From contig JAMZAV010001828.1 in assembly GCA_024449915.1 (NCBI GenBank), forward strand, positions 1 through 64,000: 64,000 nt of DNA. Reading direction: 5' to 3'. Source of the DNA: Sweltsa coloradensis. Its lineage: Eukaryota > Arthropoda > Insecta > Plecoptera > Chloroperlidae. The notes under the pieces are model-generated. The model did no database searches, was not told the origin of the DNA, and saw only the letters and a list, made by a program, of their open reading frames with translations. Shown in pieces: positions 48,022 to 59,029 of this stretch (the first letter of the stretch is position 1; the number at the start of each line of letters is the position of its first letter). Made by a program: the position numbers and the translations under genes.

Positions 48022-48339
48022 CAGTGTTGTAAAAGTTACTTTTGTAAAGTAATTCAGTTACAGTTACAGTTACTTGCTTGTAAAAGTAATTCAGTTACAG
48101 TTACAGTTACTTTAAGAAGTAACTGAGTTACTTTTTAAGTTACTTTCTTAAAAATGCATTAGGCCCTACTAAAAGCATGACGAACAGATTTTTTTTCTAA
48201 AAATAATTACACAAACTGTTTTTTTTTACAATTAATTATATATTTTATTTCTCGGGCCTATAGACTAACATCCTTCATTACAACTACTCATTATGAAACA
48301 AAACAATAAATATTTTGTTAGTTATAATAATAAAAATAA

Positions 48340-48341
48340 TA

Positions 48342-48414
<73 letters not shown>
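48340..48414 (+). repeat. (ATT)n microsatellite
   Basis: About 25 ATT units, nearly uninterrupted, inside the 2.1-kb hAT element. Confidence 0.95.
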
Positions 48415-48416
<2 letters not shown>

Positions 48417-48764
48417 ATACAGATGATGCAAACAACAACAATTGCTAATGAAAATATTGAAACATTAGAAAATATCGTTTTTATTAGGTGAAACTAAATA
48501 ATCTGATAATGATAATTTGAAAAATATGGAAGAGCAAAATATTTGTATCAGGTTATGTGGTGAAGACATTACATTAATAATTATATTATTATTATTATTA
48601 TTTTTTCTGAGGACTCATTATTGACAACTGCTTATCGTGGTACATCTACTCTGATTAAGTAGCTCTAATTAATTAAATAAACTCTAATATTATATATGTA
48701 TACTACGTAAAATGAAAACATTCAGATAGGAATTTGCTATTGATAGTATACTATGCCCTGATTG

Positions 48765-48960
48765 AGTAACATTTGAGCTATGGATTAATAGTGTGGGGTA
48801 ATACATCTAAAAACAATTTTTATCGGATCTTTGTCATGCAAAAAAAAAGCTGTAAGAATAATAGGAAAAACTAAGAAGCACTGTGTAGTGTCAGCTGTCA
48901 GCTTGGTTTTTGCCAAAATGCCAACATAAAAAAGTGCAACAAATATTTACTCACGAAGGA
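48765..48960 (+). pseudogene. LINE reverse-transcriptase C-terminal fragment
   Basis: Plus-strand translation gives LSYGLIVWGNTS and then, after a one-base frameshift in an A9 run, KKAVRIIGK. This matches the LxYGxxxWG...QKRAVRxI pattern near the end of Jockey/CR1-type reverse transcriptases. The fragment is short, frameshifted and non-functional. It is embedded in the hAT element. Confidence 0.65.
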
Positions 48961-49012
48961 ATGAAACTAAATTCAAAACAATATAATATCATAGATTTTT
49001 CAGTTATCTAAT

Positions 49013-49645
49013 TGGATGAGCGAAGCAAAGACTTCAATTTCACTGACCTCCCAAAAAATTTGTCTCAATTTTTCATTTGTTTTTGTTTTTTGTTTGTATT
49101 TTTGTTTGTTTGTTCGCGCTCTAACTGGCAAACGGCATAATATGCGATCTTGATAAAAATTTGAGGGGACCTTCAAAATCTCTGAACCAGACTTGCCACG
49201 TTTTTGGGTACAATCGATCAAATATTTCTTACGATTATCGTACTTTTACGACTTTTTTTTCGATTTTTTAATGAGATATTTTCGTGATATTTAGCAAACG
49301 GCTTCTTCAATCTTGATGAAACTTTATGGGAACGTTTAAAATCACTGAAATAATATAATATGTTATGATTTTAGAGACATTTTAAGAAATATTTTTAATA
49401 GAAATCGTACTTTCAAATTTTTTTTCCCGGTTCATAATATGATATCGTGACATTTCGGCCGATTATGACCAAACGGGTAGGGCTACAACGTTCATATTTT
49501 ACATTGACATTAAGATTATGGTGATGTAGTGCCTTTTGAAAGAAAAAGTTGAAAACGTTGGTCAAATTTCATAGAAAGAAAGGTTTTTAATATAAGCCTT
49601 TACACGTGTATAATTAACAAGTAACATCAAGTAACTATAGAAAAA
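49013..49645 (+). mobile_element. Helentron/HINE-like element, copy 8 (3' truncated)
   Basis: Begins TGGATGAGCG preceded by T, followed by the TTCAATTTCACTGACC block, a TTTG-rich run, GACATTTCGGCCGATTATG and ACCAAACGGGTAGGGC (type A). Similarity fades after TAATTAACAAGTAACA, and no CTAG end is found. It is more diverged than the 29-39 kb copies and sits inside a hAT element. Confidence 0.7.
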
Positions 49646-50140
49646 GTAATGAGATCCCACTTAAAAACGTAATCATTGGACATAAATGGAAAAAGCATAC
49701 GCGATGCGGCCTAGTAGAATTCAAAGGATTTGCCTATCTATTGCAATTTTATCGTTGCAAATAGCTGTTGCTTTGATTTATTGTTGTCATGTTGACCACG
49801 AAAAATTTAGCAATAAGAATGCATATTGAGTCAGCAGAAAAACCTCGTTCCATACTAGAGTTACCAAAAAAGAAATAATAAAAAACATAAAAAATAAAAA
49901 ATATTGTTTTAGTTTCAGACGTTGTGATATTATTTTAATTTTATATTACTGAACTGTAAACAAACATGGTTGGCAAAAGTAACTGTTAAAAAGTAACTGA
50001 GTATAATTTACTTTTAAAAGTAATTCAGTTACAGTTACAGTTACCTTAAAATAAAAGTAATTGAAATAGTAATTCAATTACTCAAAAAGTAACTAATTAC
50101 TTTTACTCAATTACTTTTACTCAGTTACTTTACAACACTG

Positions 50141-51281
50141 AAAAGTCAGTATGTTACTCGATTTCACGTGGACCTGCTTTAAATGCTACAATAAAATAAA
50201 ATGAATTTTGCACCAGGTAGGTATGTATTTTGTGTGTGAGCCGTTTTGTGTTATCTATCTGTCTCACTTTTTTTGGTAAGCTGTTGAAAAGAGTGGTAAA
50301 GAGAGTTGATACATATTTGAGCTCATTTGCTTAGTTACGTTAACATTAACAATGTTTACATACGTAATAATACAACATAGCATATATAAAGCCTTACAAA
50401 ATACACATCCATTGCTACAATAGACGACAATGAAAGTAACACACGACTCAGAACCGTAAACCATAGACCACAGCGAACTTATTCGGTTTGTTGTGAATTT
50501 GTGATGTATCCTAAGGTAATGTTGTAAATGTTGTCCTCCTTTGTAAATCAGTTTTTATAACTGAATAGGATAGACGTTAAATAAATAATAAATAATAATA
50601 AATAAATAAATAAATAAATAAACTAATTAATACAAAATGGCCCCTAGTCAAAATTACGTCTTGAATTTGTTTCGTAGATGATGGGAATAATAAATCAATC
50701 GAGTCCGTCTCTTCATAATAACAATACAGTCGCTGCCAAACGTGTTGCCATAGCGCATTATGACTTAATTAACAGTTGACGCTAATGGGTCGGGGGCGTT
50801 GCGTATAAACTCCTTAGGGTATAAATCCGTATAATCCTCCCTCTGTATAAATCTCCCGACCCGAGGCTAATACACACACGTACACGCAGTAAGGGATTTG
50901 TCATAAGTTTTGCAGTTTGTAACAGTTGCTAAATGTATATGACCATATTATGCACCTCCTTTCTAATGTTAAACTGCCGACTAGACCTTAGAATATGAAA
51001 TCATTTGATCAGAAATGACCATGAATGGCTTGAGTTCCAACCTTGATGGTGCGTGTATTATCTGTGTTCGATCTTTTATGATTACGCAGACCCAGACAGA
51101 CTGGTCAAGTGTAAAGTGCAGTTCACAGATAGTAAGTATAGTGACTTTCTCTTGTTGGTATAGAAGAAATCTTCGCGCCCTTATAAAATACGGAATAGTC
51201 TCTAGTTTGAAAACTAGTCTCAAACATAGGTACCCACAAACACCAATAATGACATTGCTACAGAATATGATCTCCTTACTC
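50141..51281. other. Anonymous stretch with a retroposon tail
   Basis: Contains the tail at 50,520-50,625. Near 50,752-50,796 the words GCATTATGACTTAA and GTTGACGC resemble the 3' part of SINE-A (GCATTATGACCTAA, GTTGACGC). No gene is recognised. Confidence 0.4.
50520..50625 (+). mobile_element. Retroposon 3' end with ATAA repeat tail
   Basis: TTGTCCTCCTTTGTAAATC, then ATAACTGAATAGGATAGACG, then an (ATAA)n/(AAT)n tail to 50,625. It shares its last 55-60 bp with the minus-strand fragment at 46.5 kb. The 5' limit of this copy is unknown. Confidence 0.5.
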
Positions 51282-51903
51282 CAGTGGCGTAACTAGCCCT
51301 TGTTATTTTGGGGCGAAAACATTGCCCTTGCCCATGAAACAAGTGTTTCGGGAAAAGTATGTTTTTTGTACAATATAGGGGGTCATGGGTGGGTCCCCAG
51401 TTAGTGCGGGTCTGGGATGCATAGCAAGTCCCATTTAAAAAAAATATATTGCTAATGGTAGCATTTTACCAGGTTTAAGCGTGGTTCCGTCGACAATTTA
51501 TAAAATTGTGAGGATTTTCAGTTGTATTGTAAGTTTATAAAATCTTTGCACAAACTTGTGCCCCCCTCGGCCATTTTTTTTCAATTGACAAATTTTAAAT
51601 TGAAATTTAGGTGGGTTCCATGCAATGTGATCTTCCTGAATAAAATAATTATGTAAATTGTGTGGACATAGACATGAATAACTAATTATTATAGTTGTTT
51701 ATCTTTAAAACTTTATTTCAATGTACTCTTGCGTGAGTCGACTCTTTATGGTATCGACGATTTCATCTTAAAATTTACAAAAATCGGCTAAAAATAATCA
51801 AAATTTGTAGGCCTACTGTACATAGTTGCTATTATTGATATACCGGTGAGACTTTTACTTGATTGAACTTTGATTTTAAATGTGCTCATTGAGTAATGTA
51901 TTT

Positions 51904-52085
51904 TCGGGGAACTTTCCCCTTCCCTTTGACTACCTCCCCGACGGCGACGACAATGACAACACGGACGGATGATGACACAGACGGAGACGACCACGACGTG
52001 GGGGAACTCCTGCCCTCCCCATACGCTTGTGGCTGGTTCTGACCAGCACAGGCCTGTCCACCCCTTGTCCCCCCGCGTCATCCCT
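51904..52085 (+). mobile_element. SINE-A, truncated copy
   Basis: Retains the middle and 3' part of SINE-A: CGGGGAAC, CCCGACGGCGACGACAATGA, CGACCACGACGTG and GTGGCTGGTTCTGACCAGC. The head and the A-rich tail are missing. Frames read on the minus strand reflect the GC-rich triplet structure, not a gene. Confidence 0.7.
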
Positions 52086-53700
52086 TACGTTCCTCCCTTC
52101 GTCTCGATTAGCCTTAGCCAAGTTGCATAAATATGAGATGTTAAGCAATATACAATAATAATAATAATTTTCGAAAATTGTACAGTACCATGCAATATAA
52201 TACTATGATTTATTTGTAATTGTACGGCAGATCGTCTCCTGCTGAATCTTACCTCAGCTTCTCGCTGCTTCATTGGCTCACTGCACGAGTGTCACACATC
52301 GTAGCCTGTAAGCCATTCACACAGCGTAGCTTGTAATCCATTGTGATGGCGATCATTAAACAGTCGTAAAACTTGCAATCCTCAACAACCCTCGTTTCCG
52401 AGACTATAAGTGTCAGCATTCTGGGCACGCTCGCATTATGAGGAACTGAGCATTAATGAGCAGTTAATATGCTATTCCAGGCGACGAGACAGTGGTGACT
52501 GGTGGGATTCAAGTATAGCTATACTGCTTTAAGAGCCCTTTCGCAGGTTCCTTATTAGGGCCCGGAACTCGCATGCCTTATTACTTCCTACCATACTTGT
52601 CGAAGGAACTTTTTAAACGAATGAGTGCCGTGGGACGAGTTCCATTTTACCGGAACTTCTTAAGGAACTTGATCCTTATTAGTGTTGGGGAAGTGATCAA
52701 GTTCATACTTTCCATAAAAGTTCCATAAAACGTTCCAGTTACAATCAAGCTGTCTATTTTGCACTTGGCACCACTTTTCAGTATTCGTTAGCAAATAATT
52801 TATCATTTCATATCATCATGATTCATGACCCTATCTACCACTCGCCGTGCTCTATGACTGCCGTGCTTGCAAGTTACACGTCAGTGACTCTGCTGTCGCA
52901 TTAAACACAACACAATACATATTACAAAGTACAAAATAAAAATAAAAGGGAACTTTTAAAGGAACTTTAACTTTTTAGAGGTAATTAAGTGTAAAGCGGA
53001 TCTTGACTTTATGAAAGTTCCTTGATTGATGAACTGAATCTTTTTAAAGTTCCTTTTGAAAAGGAACTTCCCCAAGTATGCTTCCTTCTTCCTATACTTA
53101 CCGAGCGTATTCAACTGTCCATACATTCGGCACCACTTGATGACCGCCAATTTACACACATAGAAATAATTAAAACTGATAGTTGCACAAAAAAATATTC
53201 ATATGGAGCGATTAGAGAACATTTTAATATTTCAATTAATTTTCTCCTCCCTGACTTTGGAAATTACTGCCTAGAATCCACTTTGGTGGCAGTGTCCTTG
53301 GTTATCCCCAACCATTTTATTTTAATTTCACACGATAGGAGATAAGCATCAAACTCGCTATTATTAGAACTTGCACGGCCAGTTAGTAGTTTTTAATAAT
53401 ATATATATAAACATGTTTTTATTATTATAAAGAAATATGAATGAATTGACGAGCAACAGAAAGAGCATCTTCCCCGTAACTTTCGTACATGTTACCCTTA
53501 TAACACAACATATTATTTGCATTACAAAAAGATACACGTTGTTTCATGTTAATATTACTTAAATCAAATAAATACAAACATTATATATAAAACAGTTCCA
53601 CAGAAACTAAAATATCTTTAAAAGTAGGCTTCTTCAATAAAACGGAGATTATTATCACAAATAATAATACGTGCCCCTTATTCGGAATACGCTAATTTTC
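52086..53700. other. Anonymous stretch with a possible MITE
   Basis: Contains the candidate MITE at 52,680-53,078. A short duplicated phrase (GTAGC-TGTAA-CCATT) lies near 52,300-52,340. No gene is recognised. Confidence 0.35.
52680..53078. mobile_element. Possible hAT-type MITE with GGGGAAGT ends
   Basis: Left TAGTGTTGGGGAAGT and, from the right end reversed, TACTTGGGGAAGTTCC form an imperfect inverted repeat. GGAACTTT and AAAGTTCC words recur in both halves. No target duplication is evident. GGAACTT words also occur to the left (52,600-52,680), so the true element may be larger. Confidence 0.4.
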
Positions 53701-53729
53701 TGAAGGCGTGGACGTGGACCAAGTGTGGA

Positions 53730-53883
53730 CATGCCACGCCATGGTATTGAATGATATGTGCTTGCTGACACACCGGGTAACATGCCACGCCATGGTATTG
53801 AATGATATGTGCTTGCTGACACACCGGGTATCATGCCACGCCATGGTATTGAATGATGTGCTTGCTGACACACCGGGTATTCA
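53730..53883 (+). repeat. 51-bp minisatellite, three copies
   Basis: CATGCCACGCCATGG begins at 53,730, 53,781 and 53,832. The unit continues TATTGAATGAT..GTGCTTGCTGA and CACACCGGGTA. The first two copies are nearly identical, and the third lacks 2 bp (AT). Because 51 is divisible by 3, the first copies are open on both strands, giving spurious frames. A G-rich run follows at 53,902-53,936. Confidence 0.9.
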
Positions 53884-54680
53884 TACATTGCGTGTCGAGG
53901 TGTTGGGGGGTGGTAGGAGGAGGAGAGGGGGGGGATTATATGAGCAATACACTTCATACTACGGATATCATAAGTGATGTGGACATCTTGCGTTCTCTTG
54001 TCCCACCTTGCACACAAACTTGAGAGTGGGCAGGAAAGAAACGACAATTAGAAGCTAATATTAGTTGTTGTACAGTGTTATTGTTGTTTTGTTTCTGATA
54101 AAGCTAAATACTTATTTGATAAGGTTCTAGGTAAAGCTGGCCTTGATCACAGTCACAGATAGAAGGAGAGGTCATTAGTACCTGAACCAAGTGACGTCTC
54201 ACGTAGATTGCATGTCGCAACTCTTCTTATCGAGACGGTGAGGATAGGTGATGTAGGAGGCTTATGAAGGTGGCACATGACCATCTGAGGCTATGACCAA
54301 GTCAGGAGTCACGGAGTTTAAACAAAAACAAAATCAATATAATTTTAAAAGGCCAATAATTTACGAGAAAAAGCATCACCTTTCTGAACATAAGCAGAAT
54401 AAGCACACTTAATTTAATTTAAACAGATGTAAAAATATAAGCGTCGTTCGAAAAAATACGAACGCACATTTTCTGTTCGTACTAATAATTTCATTTTGAT
54501 TTCGAACTTCATCGATATGTTGCATAAATGGAATTTGTTTACTTGAATTTTTCTCTATTAGTGTATTTTTGCTCTTTCAAATTAATAATCTTCGTTCAGT
54601 CTGATAAAATGAATTAATTTAAAAAAAAATGATGCATGCACAAACCTTAGTTTATAATGTGGCGTATCAATTATATAAAA
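53884..54680. other. Anonymous stretch
   Basis: The G-rich tract at 53,902-53,936 (GGGGGG, GG-AGG-AGG and GGGGGGGG runs) could form a quadruplex. The rest is unrecognised. Confidence 0.35.
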
Positions 54681-55250
54681 CTAGAAAGCTTCGCAAACGC
54701 TTTTTCAGGCGCGTTGTTGGATGAGCGTAATTGGTCCATTGAGCTGCCATGTGTTATGCAGATTTTATGTTGTTATGTAAAAAAATCATTACAATCGGAT
54801 AAAGCATGTAGGTGCTCGAAGAAATTATTTTAAAAACGAAAAAAATCATAAAATTGCAATTTTCATGAGAAATATATTTTCGGTTGCGCTCAAATTACTC
54901 ACGAATATATTAATTCATAAAATAAAGGTCCTGTGAAAAATTCATTACAATCGAATAAAGAATGTAGGTGTTATAAAAAAATTTAAATCGAAAAAAATCG
55001 TAAAATTGCTATTTTCACGAGAAATAATTTTGTGATAGCGCTAAAAAAAAGTGGCAGTTTTATGTTCAGAGATTTCGAAGCCCTCCAGAAAATGTAATCG
55101 CAATTGGAGTATTGGTTTAGCCGGAATTGTGTTAACAAACACACAAAAATACAAACAGAACAAAAGTAAGAAAAAAGAAAAAAAACATTCCGGATTTTTA
55201 TCTCTAGTGAAGTAGAACGGAATCTTCGGTTCGCTTGCTACGCTCATCCA
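54681..55250 (-). mobile_element. Helentron/HINE-like element, copy 9 (inverted)
   Basis: In plus orientation it starts CTAGAAAGC preceded by A and ends CTACGCTCATCCA followed by A, the same T|element|T arrangement when reversed. TTGTTGGATGAGCGTAATTGG near 54,714 is the subterminal block (here up to 20 bases apply). The body is type B (CATGTAGGTG, GTTGCGCTCAAAT) and shortened. Terminal divergence shows it is older than most copies. Confidence 0.7.
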
Positions 55251-56092
55251 AAAAACGTATTTAAAAAAATCAAAGTGGCTTATTTGAGAAAATACCATTT
55301 TTCAGGCGTGAATGTACAAAGCAAACAATAGCAATTTACAGACTTTGCTTTATTGCAGACACTGGTACGTAAAATATGTCTTACTTTATAATCTTTGTAC
55401 GGAAATAAAAATTAATATAAACCTGCATTGAAATCTCCTTCGTTGAGTTGCAAAGTACAAAACATTATGTTTTAAAATGGCTGATAAAATGCTGGTATGA
55501 CAGGAGGATGCATAGGGGAGCTTCGCTCGCAATACTAAAATTAAAACATGTGTATATTTCTACTCGTAAAGGCAAAGCAAGAGGACCACAGCCTATACAA
55601 ATATTGCAGCTCTACAACATTATGTACCATGTTTGCATGTCTGGTCATGTTTTATAGTCTGTAAACTGCAACACAGGAAGATAAGCTAAAATGCTTTGCA
55701 TATTAGTCTATATATATCCGGATGTGTTGTGTTGGGAGTTACATCACCTGCCGAACAGTTGACCTTGGTCTTCTGGGTTGCCGGGTGTCGTTGCATGTTC
55801 GTGTCGTACTGTAGAGACTTGCGGTTGCACATTGGTCAATATAGAATATCGGCATGGGCGAAATTCGATTATAAACCCTGGGCCTCTAACGCGGCCTCTA
55901 ATGCCTGTAAATGTAGTCCGTCTTTGGTGGCTCATACTGTTGGCAGCACGCAGTCGAACAACTATACCTACGCCGCACGGCGTGGAGTGGGACCAGGGGT
56001 GGATCTTGCTCTGACGTGTTTGAGGGAAAGAGTAAAGACGAGTCTTTTTTGTATACACTCGACAGTTATCAAAAGTAAATTTATATTTTCGT
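55251..56092. other. Anonymous stretch with overlapping frames
   Basis: A 144-codon frame on the plus strand (55,696-56,130) and a 104-codon frame on the minus strand overlap each other in a GC-richer patch. Neither shows a recognisable domain, and the plus frame runs into a SINE remnant. Confidence 0.35.
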
Positions 56093-56205
56093 ATTTAGAG
56101 TCTATACTCACTGAGGCACAACTGATTTGAGTGCGGGGCTCAGACCGGGCCCAGCCGACCCTGCCGGCGCCGACGTCGTCGACAAGCGAATAATAACCAA
56201 CCACC
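56093..56205 (-). mobile_element. Diverged SINE-B fragment
   Basis: TTAGAGTCTA, ACTCACTGAGGCACAACTGA, CCAGCCGACCCTG and GCGAATAATAACCAACCA follow the same order as the reverse complement of the satellite core and of the SINE at 59.9-60.2 kb. It covers only the 3' half of the body and is strongly diverged, with more GC. Confidence 0.6.
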
Positions 56206-56424
56206 GATCAGTAAAACACGGACATATAAATTGGTTACTATTCTACCGGATTTAGCGTACGTTGTTTGTTTTAGTGAATCGCGTTTAGATTGCAATGCAA
56301 ACATGTTTGCGGATTGGCAACCGCATCTGGGCGTAGATATTAATGCTGTTGATACAGATGTTTCCTGCAATTTCTGAGGTAGCAAACAAACAAATTAGAT
56401 TCTTATTCGCACGTGAAGCCGCGC

Positions 56425-56600
56425 ACTGTAGTCAAGAGGCGCATTATGTGTAGTCAAGAGGCGCATTATGTAGTCAAGAGGTGCGTTGTGTAGTGAAGAG
56501 GCGCGTTGTAGCGTCAAGAGGCGCGTTATGTAGTCAAGAGACGCGTTGTGGCGTCAAGAGGCGCGTTGTGTAGTCAAGAGGCGCGTTGTGGCGCGCAACA
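56425..56600 (+). repeat. GC-rich 20-22-bp minisatellite, about eight copies
   Basis: The unit TAGTCAAGAGGCGCGTTGTG and variants recur with spacing 18-22 bp. Variation is mostly TAGTC/GCGTC at the start and CATT/CGTT in the GC-rich half. It stands out sharply in AT-rich surroundings. Confidence 0.9.
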
Positions 56601-57645
56601 ACAAACACAATACCATCCCAGTTAAAATTGAGTCTTTGCTCCTCTCGAAAAGTTCATCCAATTAAATAAAAATAACTGAATGTTGGACCCTTTACAAGAT
56701 ATTGTTAGTAGGCGAATAAAAATACAGCAGCCAATGTGCTCGTGTCGTTTGTCGCAATCAGAAAGGAATTCTTATGGTCCGACTACCAAACCAACCTTCA
56801 AAGCCACCTATGATTCCGTCGCAATGGTAAATGAGGAACCTTCGGGCGCCAGGTGCCCTTGCCCTTGGTCGGCACTGGCCAGTGTAGTCTCTTTCATTCA
56901 GCGATATTATTATCGGCAAACTCAGAGCGACGAATACGATTACAATTAAATAAACCTCAAGTCAACCATATTCACATATCTATACATGAACTGGCACTCG
57001 AAAGCAGCCAGCATAAGTGGGAATGCCCCCCAATAACATTTTCTCTGGTCGTGCTATAGCTCTGTCCCTTTCGTGGGTGCCAAAATGTTCGCGCCCCAAA
57101 AAAGTTCCATAGTTACTCCACTGTGTCCTAGTAAAATTGACATTGGATGACCACAGGAGTCTAACGTACCAATCAGCTATCAGTACAAAGTACATATTAT
57201 GTTACATGAATGAAAACAATTTAAAATATGACAACAAATGAAGGAAATTAAAATGGTTCTCGTACAACTCTAGAATGTACATTAAACGCTCCAGTTTATC
57301 TCAAGTCAAACACTATCATAAACCAAGACGTTTGGAACGTGTGCAATGTAAAGTAAAGAAACCATGCCTTATTAAGTCGGTGATACCATGAGAACATAAA
57401 CTCAGCTGATAGGTAATTATCCATACAATCTTAAGACCTTGCACGAAGAAAAACATATTAAAGTCGTTTACACTTCTTGTTTTTTGGTTATTAAGACCAA
57501 TGACTTGAGATTCGAGCTGTCCTTCGTATATTATTAAAGCGAGACCTATAATTTAGCTATTAAACTAATTGCTGTTATTATCTATACTCGTCACTAATGC
57601 ACTGTCTACAGTCTAACGATGACGTAGACAAAAGATGAATATTTA
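56601..57645. other. Anonymous stretch including a hAT right end
   Basis: The hAT-like end at about 57,075-57,123 is described with the 51.3-kb end. An 89-codon plus-strand frame at 56,680-56,949 is unrecognised. Nothing else is seen. Confidence 0.35.
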
Positions 57646-57980
57646 CGTTAATGTGACCTGGTAACTCAAGGAATATATTTATTCAGTCTCAGAAGGTTTA
57701 ATGAGTGCTACGGTTGGAACAGCATGGGATTCCTAATATCATCCAACTGATACCCACCGAATAACACATTTCAAATCATAACGACACCACTGTGACACGG
57801 GATTGGATACACAAAGGTGACACTGACAGTCAAACTGTGACGTTATGATTTGAAATGTGTTATTCGGTGATGGTATCAGTTGGATGATATTAGGAATCCC
57901 ATGCTGTTCCAACCGTAGCACTCATGAAACCTTCTGAGACTGAATAAATATATTCCTTGAGTTACCAGGTCACATTAATG
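57646..57980. mobile_element. Foldback MITE with near-perfect 140-bp arms
   Basis: TA flanks both ends (57,644-57,645, 57,981-57,982). The arms, 57,646-57,783 and 57,839-57,980, are inverted copies with only a few differences, starting CGTTAATGTGACCTGG and CATTAATGTGACCTGG. The loop is about 55 bp. TA duplication and structure fit a Tc1/mariner-type MITE. High arm identity suggests a recent origin or hairpin-based correction. Confidence 0.85.
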
Positions 57981-57982
57981 TA

Positions 57983-59029
57983 ATAACATCTTATTGTTCC
58001 GTGGAATTTGCGATGTAATCAAATGTAGCCCCAACAGAGGGATATTACAACTCAGACAATACTGAAGTGAGTATGAATATGATATATATATTCCAATCGA
58101 GGCTATTCCTATAAAAATATACCTGCCGTAGAATTCAATTTTCTTTATTGTATTAAATACAGTAAATTATAAATAATAATTACATTTTCTGAATACTGCA
58201 CGTTCTGAATACTGCATGTTCTTCGTTCCCACACTAGTCAGTAGTCACACTATCCCAAATGACCGTCACCGGTCACTCAGTGTCAATGGTCGGTCTCTGT
58301 GACCCTGTGTTCGACACCGGTTGCGAAGTCGAACAATTGTGACTCGACCGAACACAGCAGTGAAGCTAGTGTAAACGCACATTATTACCATCACCTAATA
58401 TTATGCCATTTTCGACTTTATAACGTGTTTTTAGGCTTTTAAAATGGAACAAATTTGCAAATTTGTATGCACTGCCACTGGCTGGAACTTTCAAACTGAC
58501 CCTGTATATGGTTTTGCAAAAATTAACTCCCCCCCCCCCCCCCCCCTAAACGTGGGTGTGACTTGTAGTTCTAGGTACACGGAGTATATATTAGAGGGGG
58601 AGATATGATTTAGATAGGTAACTCTCCGAAGCTATATGCATGCAACGGCCATGGCCCCCCCATGCCCCACCCGCATGTGGCTGGGTCATGAACCACGTTG
58701 GCACACCCGGACTTCCTGAACAGTAAACATGTTGTCAATTATGCCTAATCAAGAAGACCACCGTCAACATGCAAACTCAAAGAAACTAATATATCCTCTG
58801 CAGAGCGCTCATCTCACACAATGAGAGACCAATAATGTCGCAATCTCTTTTTAGAGGGTTGTAAACGTCGATCATCTCAACTAATAAAATGAGGATCGTA
58901 AAAAATGTCACCGCTTTTAATGAGTATAGTGCGAGGTGAGGGGAGCTCTCTGCAGAAGGTTTCTCATGATGATGGGTACATTTATCGTCAAAACGAAAGT
59001 ATAAAGGACTTTCTTTTAAGACTGTTGGC
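57983..59029. other. Anonymous stretch with a small inverted repeat
   Basis: Contains a run of 18 C at 58,529-58,546, a GTGGCTGGGTCATGAACCAC hairpin recalling the SINE-A domain near 58,677, and the small inverted repeat at 58,793-58,965. No gene is recognised. Confidence 0.4.
58793..58965. mobile_element. Possible small MITE with CTGCAGAG ends
   Basis: CCTCTGCAGAGCGCTCATCTCAC (first 20 bases apply) at the left and, reversed from the right, CCTTCTGCAGAGAGCTC form an imperfect inverted repeat about 170 bp apart. No target duplication is evident. Confidence 0.35.

Larger units (their letters stand above)
48022..50140. mobile_element. hAT element, 2.1 kb, with nested repeats
   Basis: Ends CAGTGTTGTAAAAGTTACTT and GTTACTTTACAACACTG are flanked by a perfect 8-bp duplication AAAAGTCA (48,014-48,021 and 50,141-50,148). 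Both subterminal regions are built from short GTAACTNAGTTAC and CAGTTACAGTTAC words, typical of this hAT group. The interior contains an ATT microsatellite, a LINE fragment and a truncated Helentron-like copy, but no recognisable transposase. Confidence 0.9.
51282..57123. mobile_element. Possible large hAT element or two unlinked hAT ends
   Basis: The left sequence CAGTGGCGTAACTAGCCC and the reversed right sequence CAGTGGAGTAACTATGGAAC are similar. Both continue to TTTTGGGGCG..AACATT, so they are inverted ends of one family. The flanking octamers (CCTTACTC, TGTCCTAG) do not match, so they may belong to different copies. Between them lie SINE, minisatellite and Helentron-like insertions but no transposase. 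Confidence 0.35.

Noticed and set aside
55696..56130. 144-codon plus-strand frame
   Set aside because: It lies in a GC-richer patch where both strands are open, has no recognisable domain and ends in a SINE remnant.
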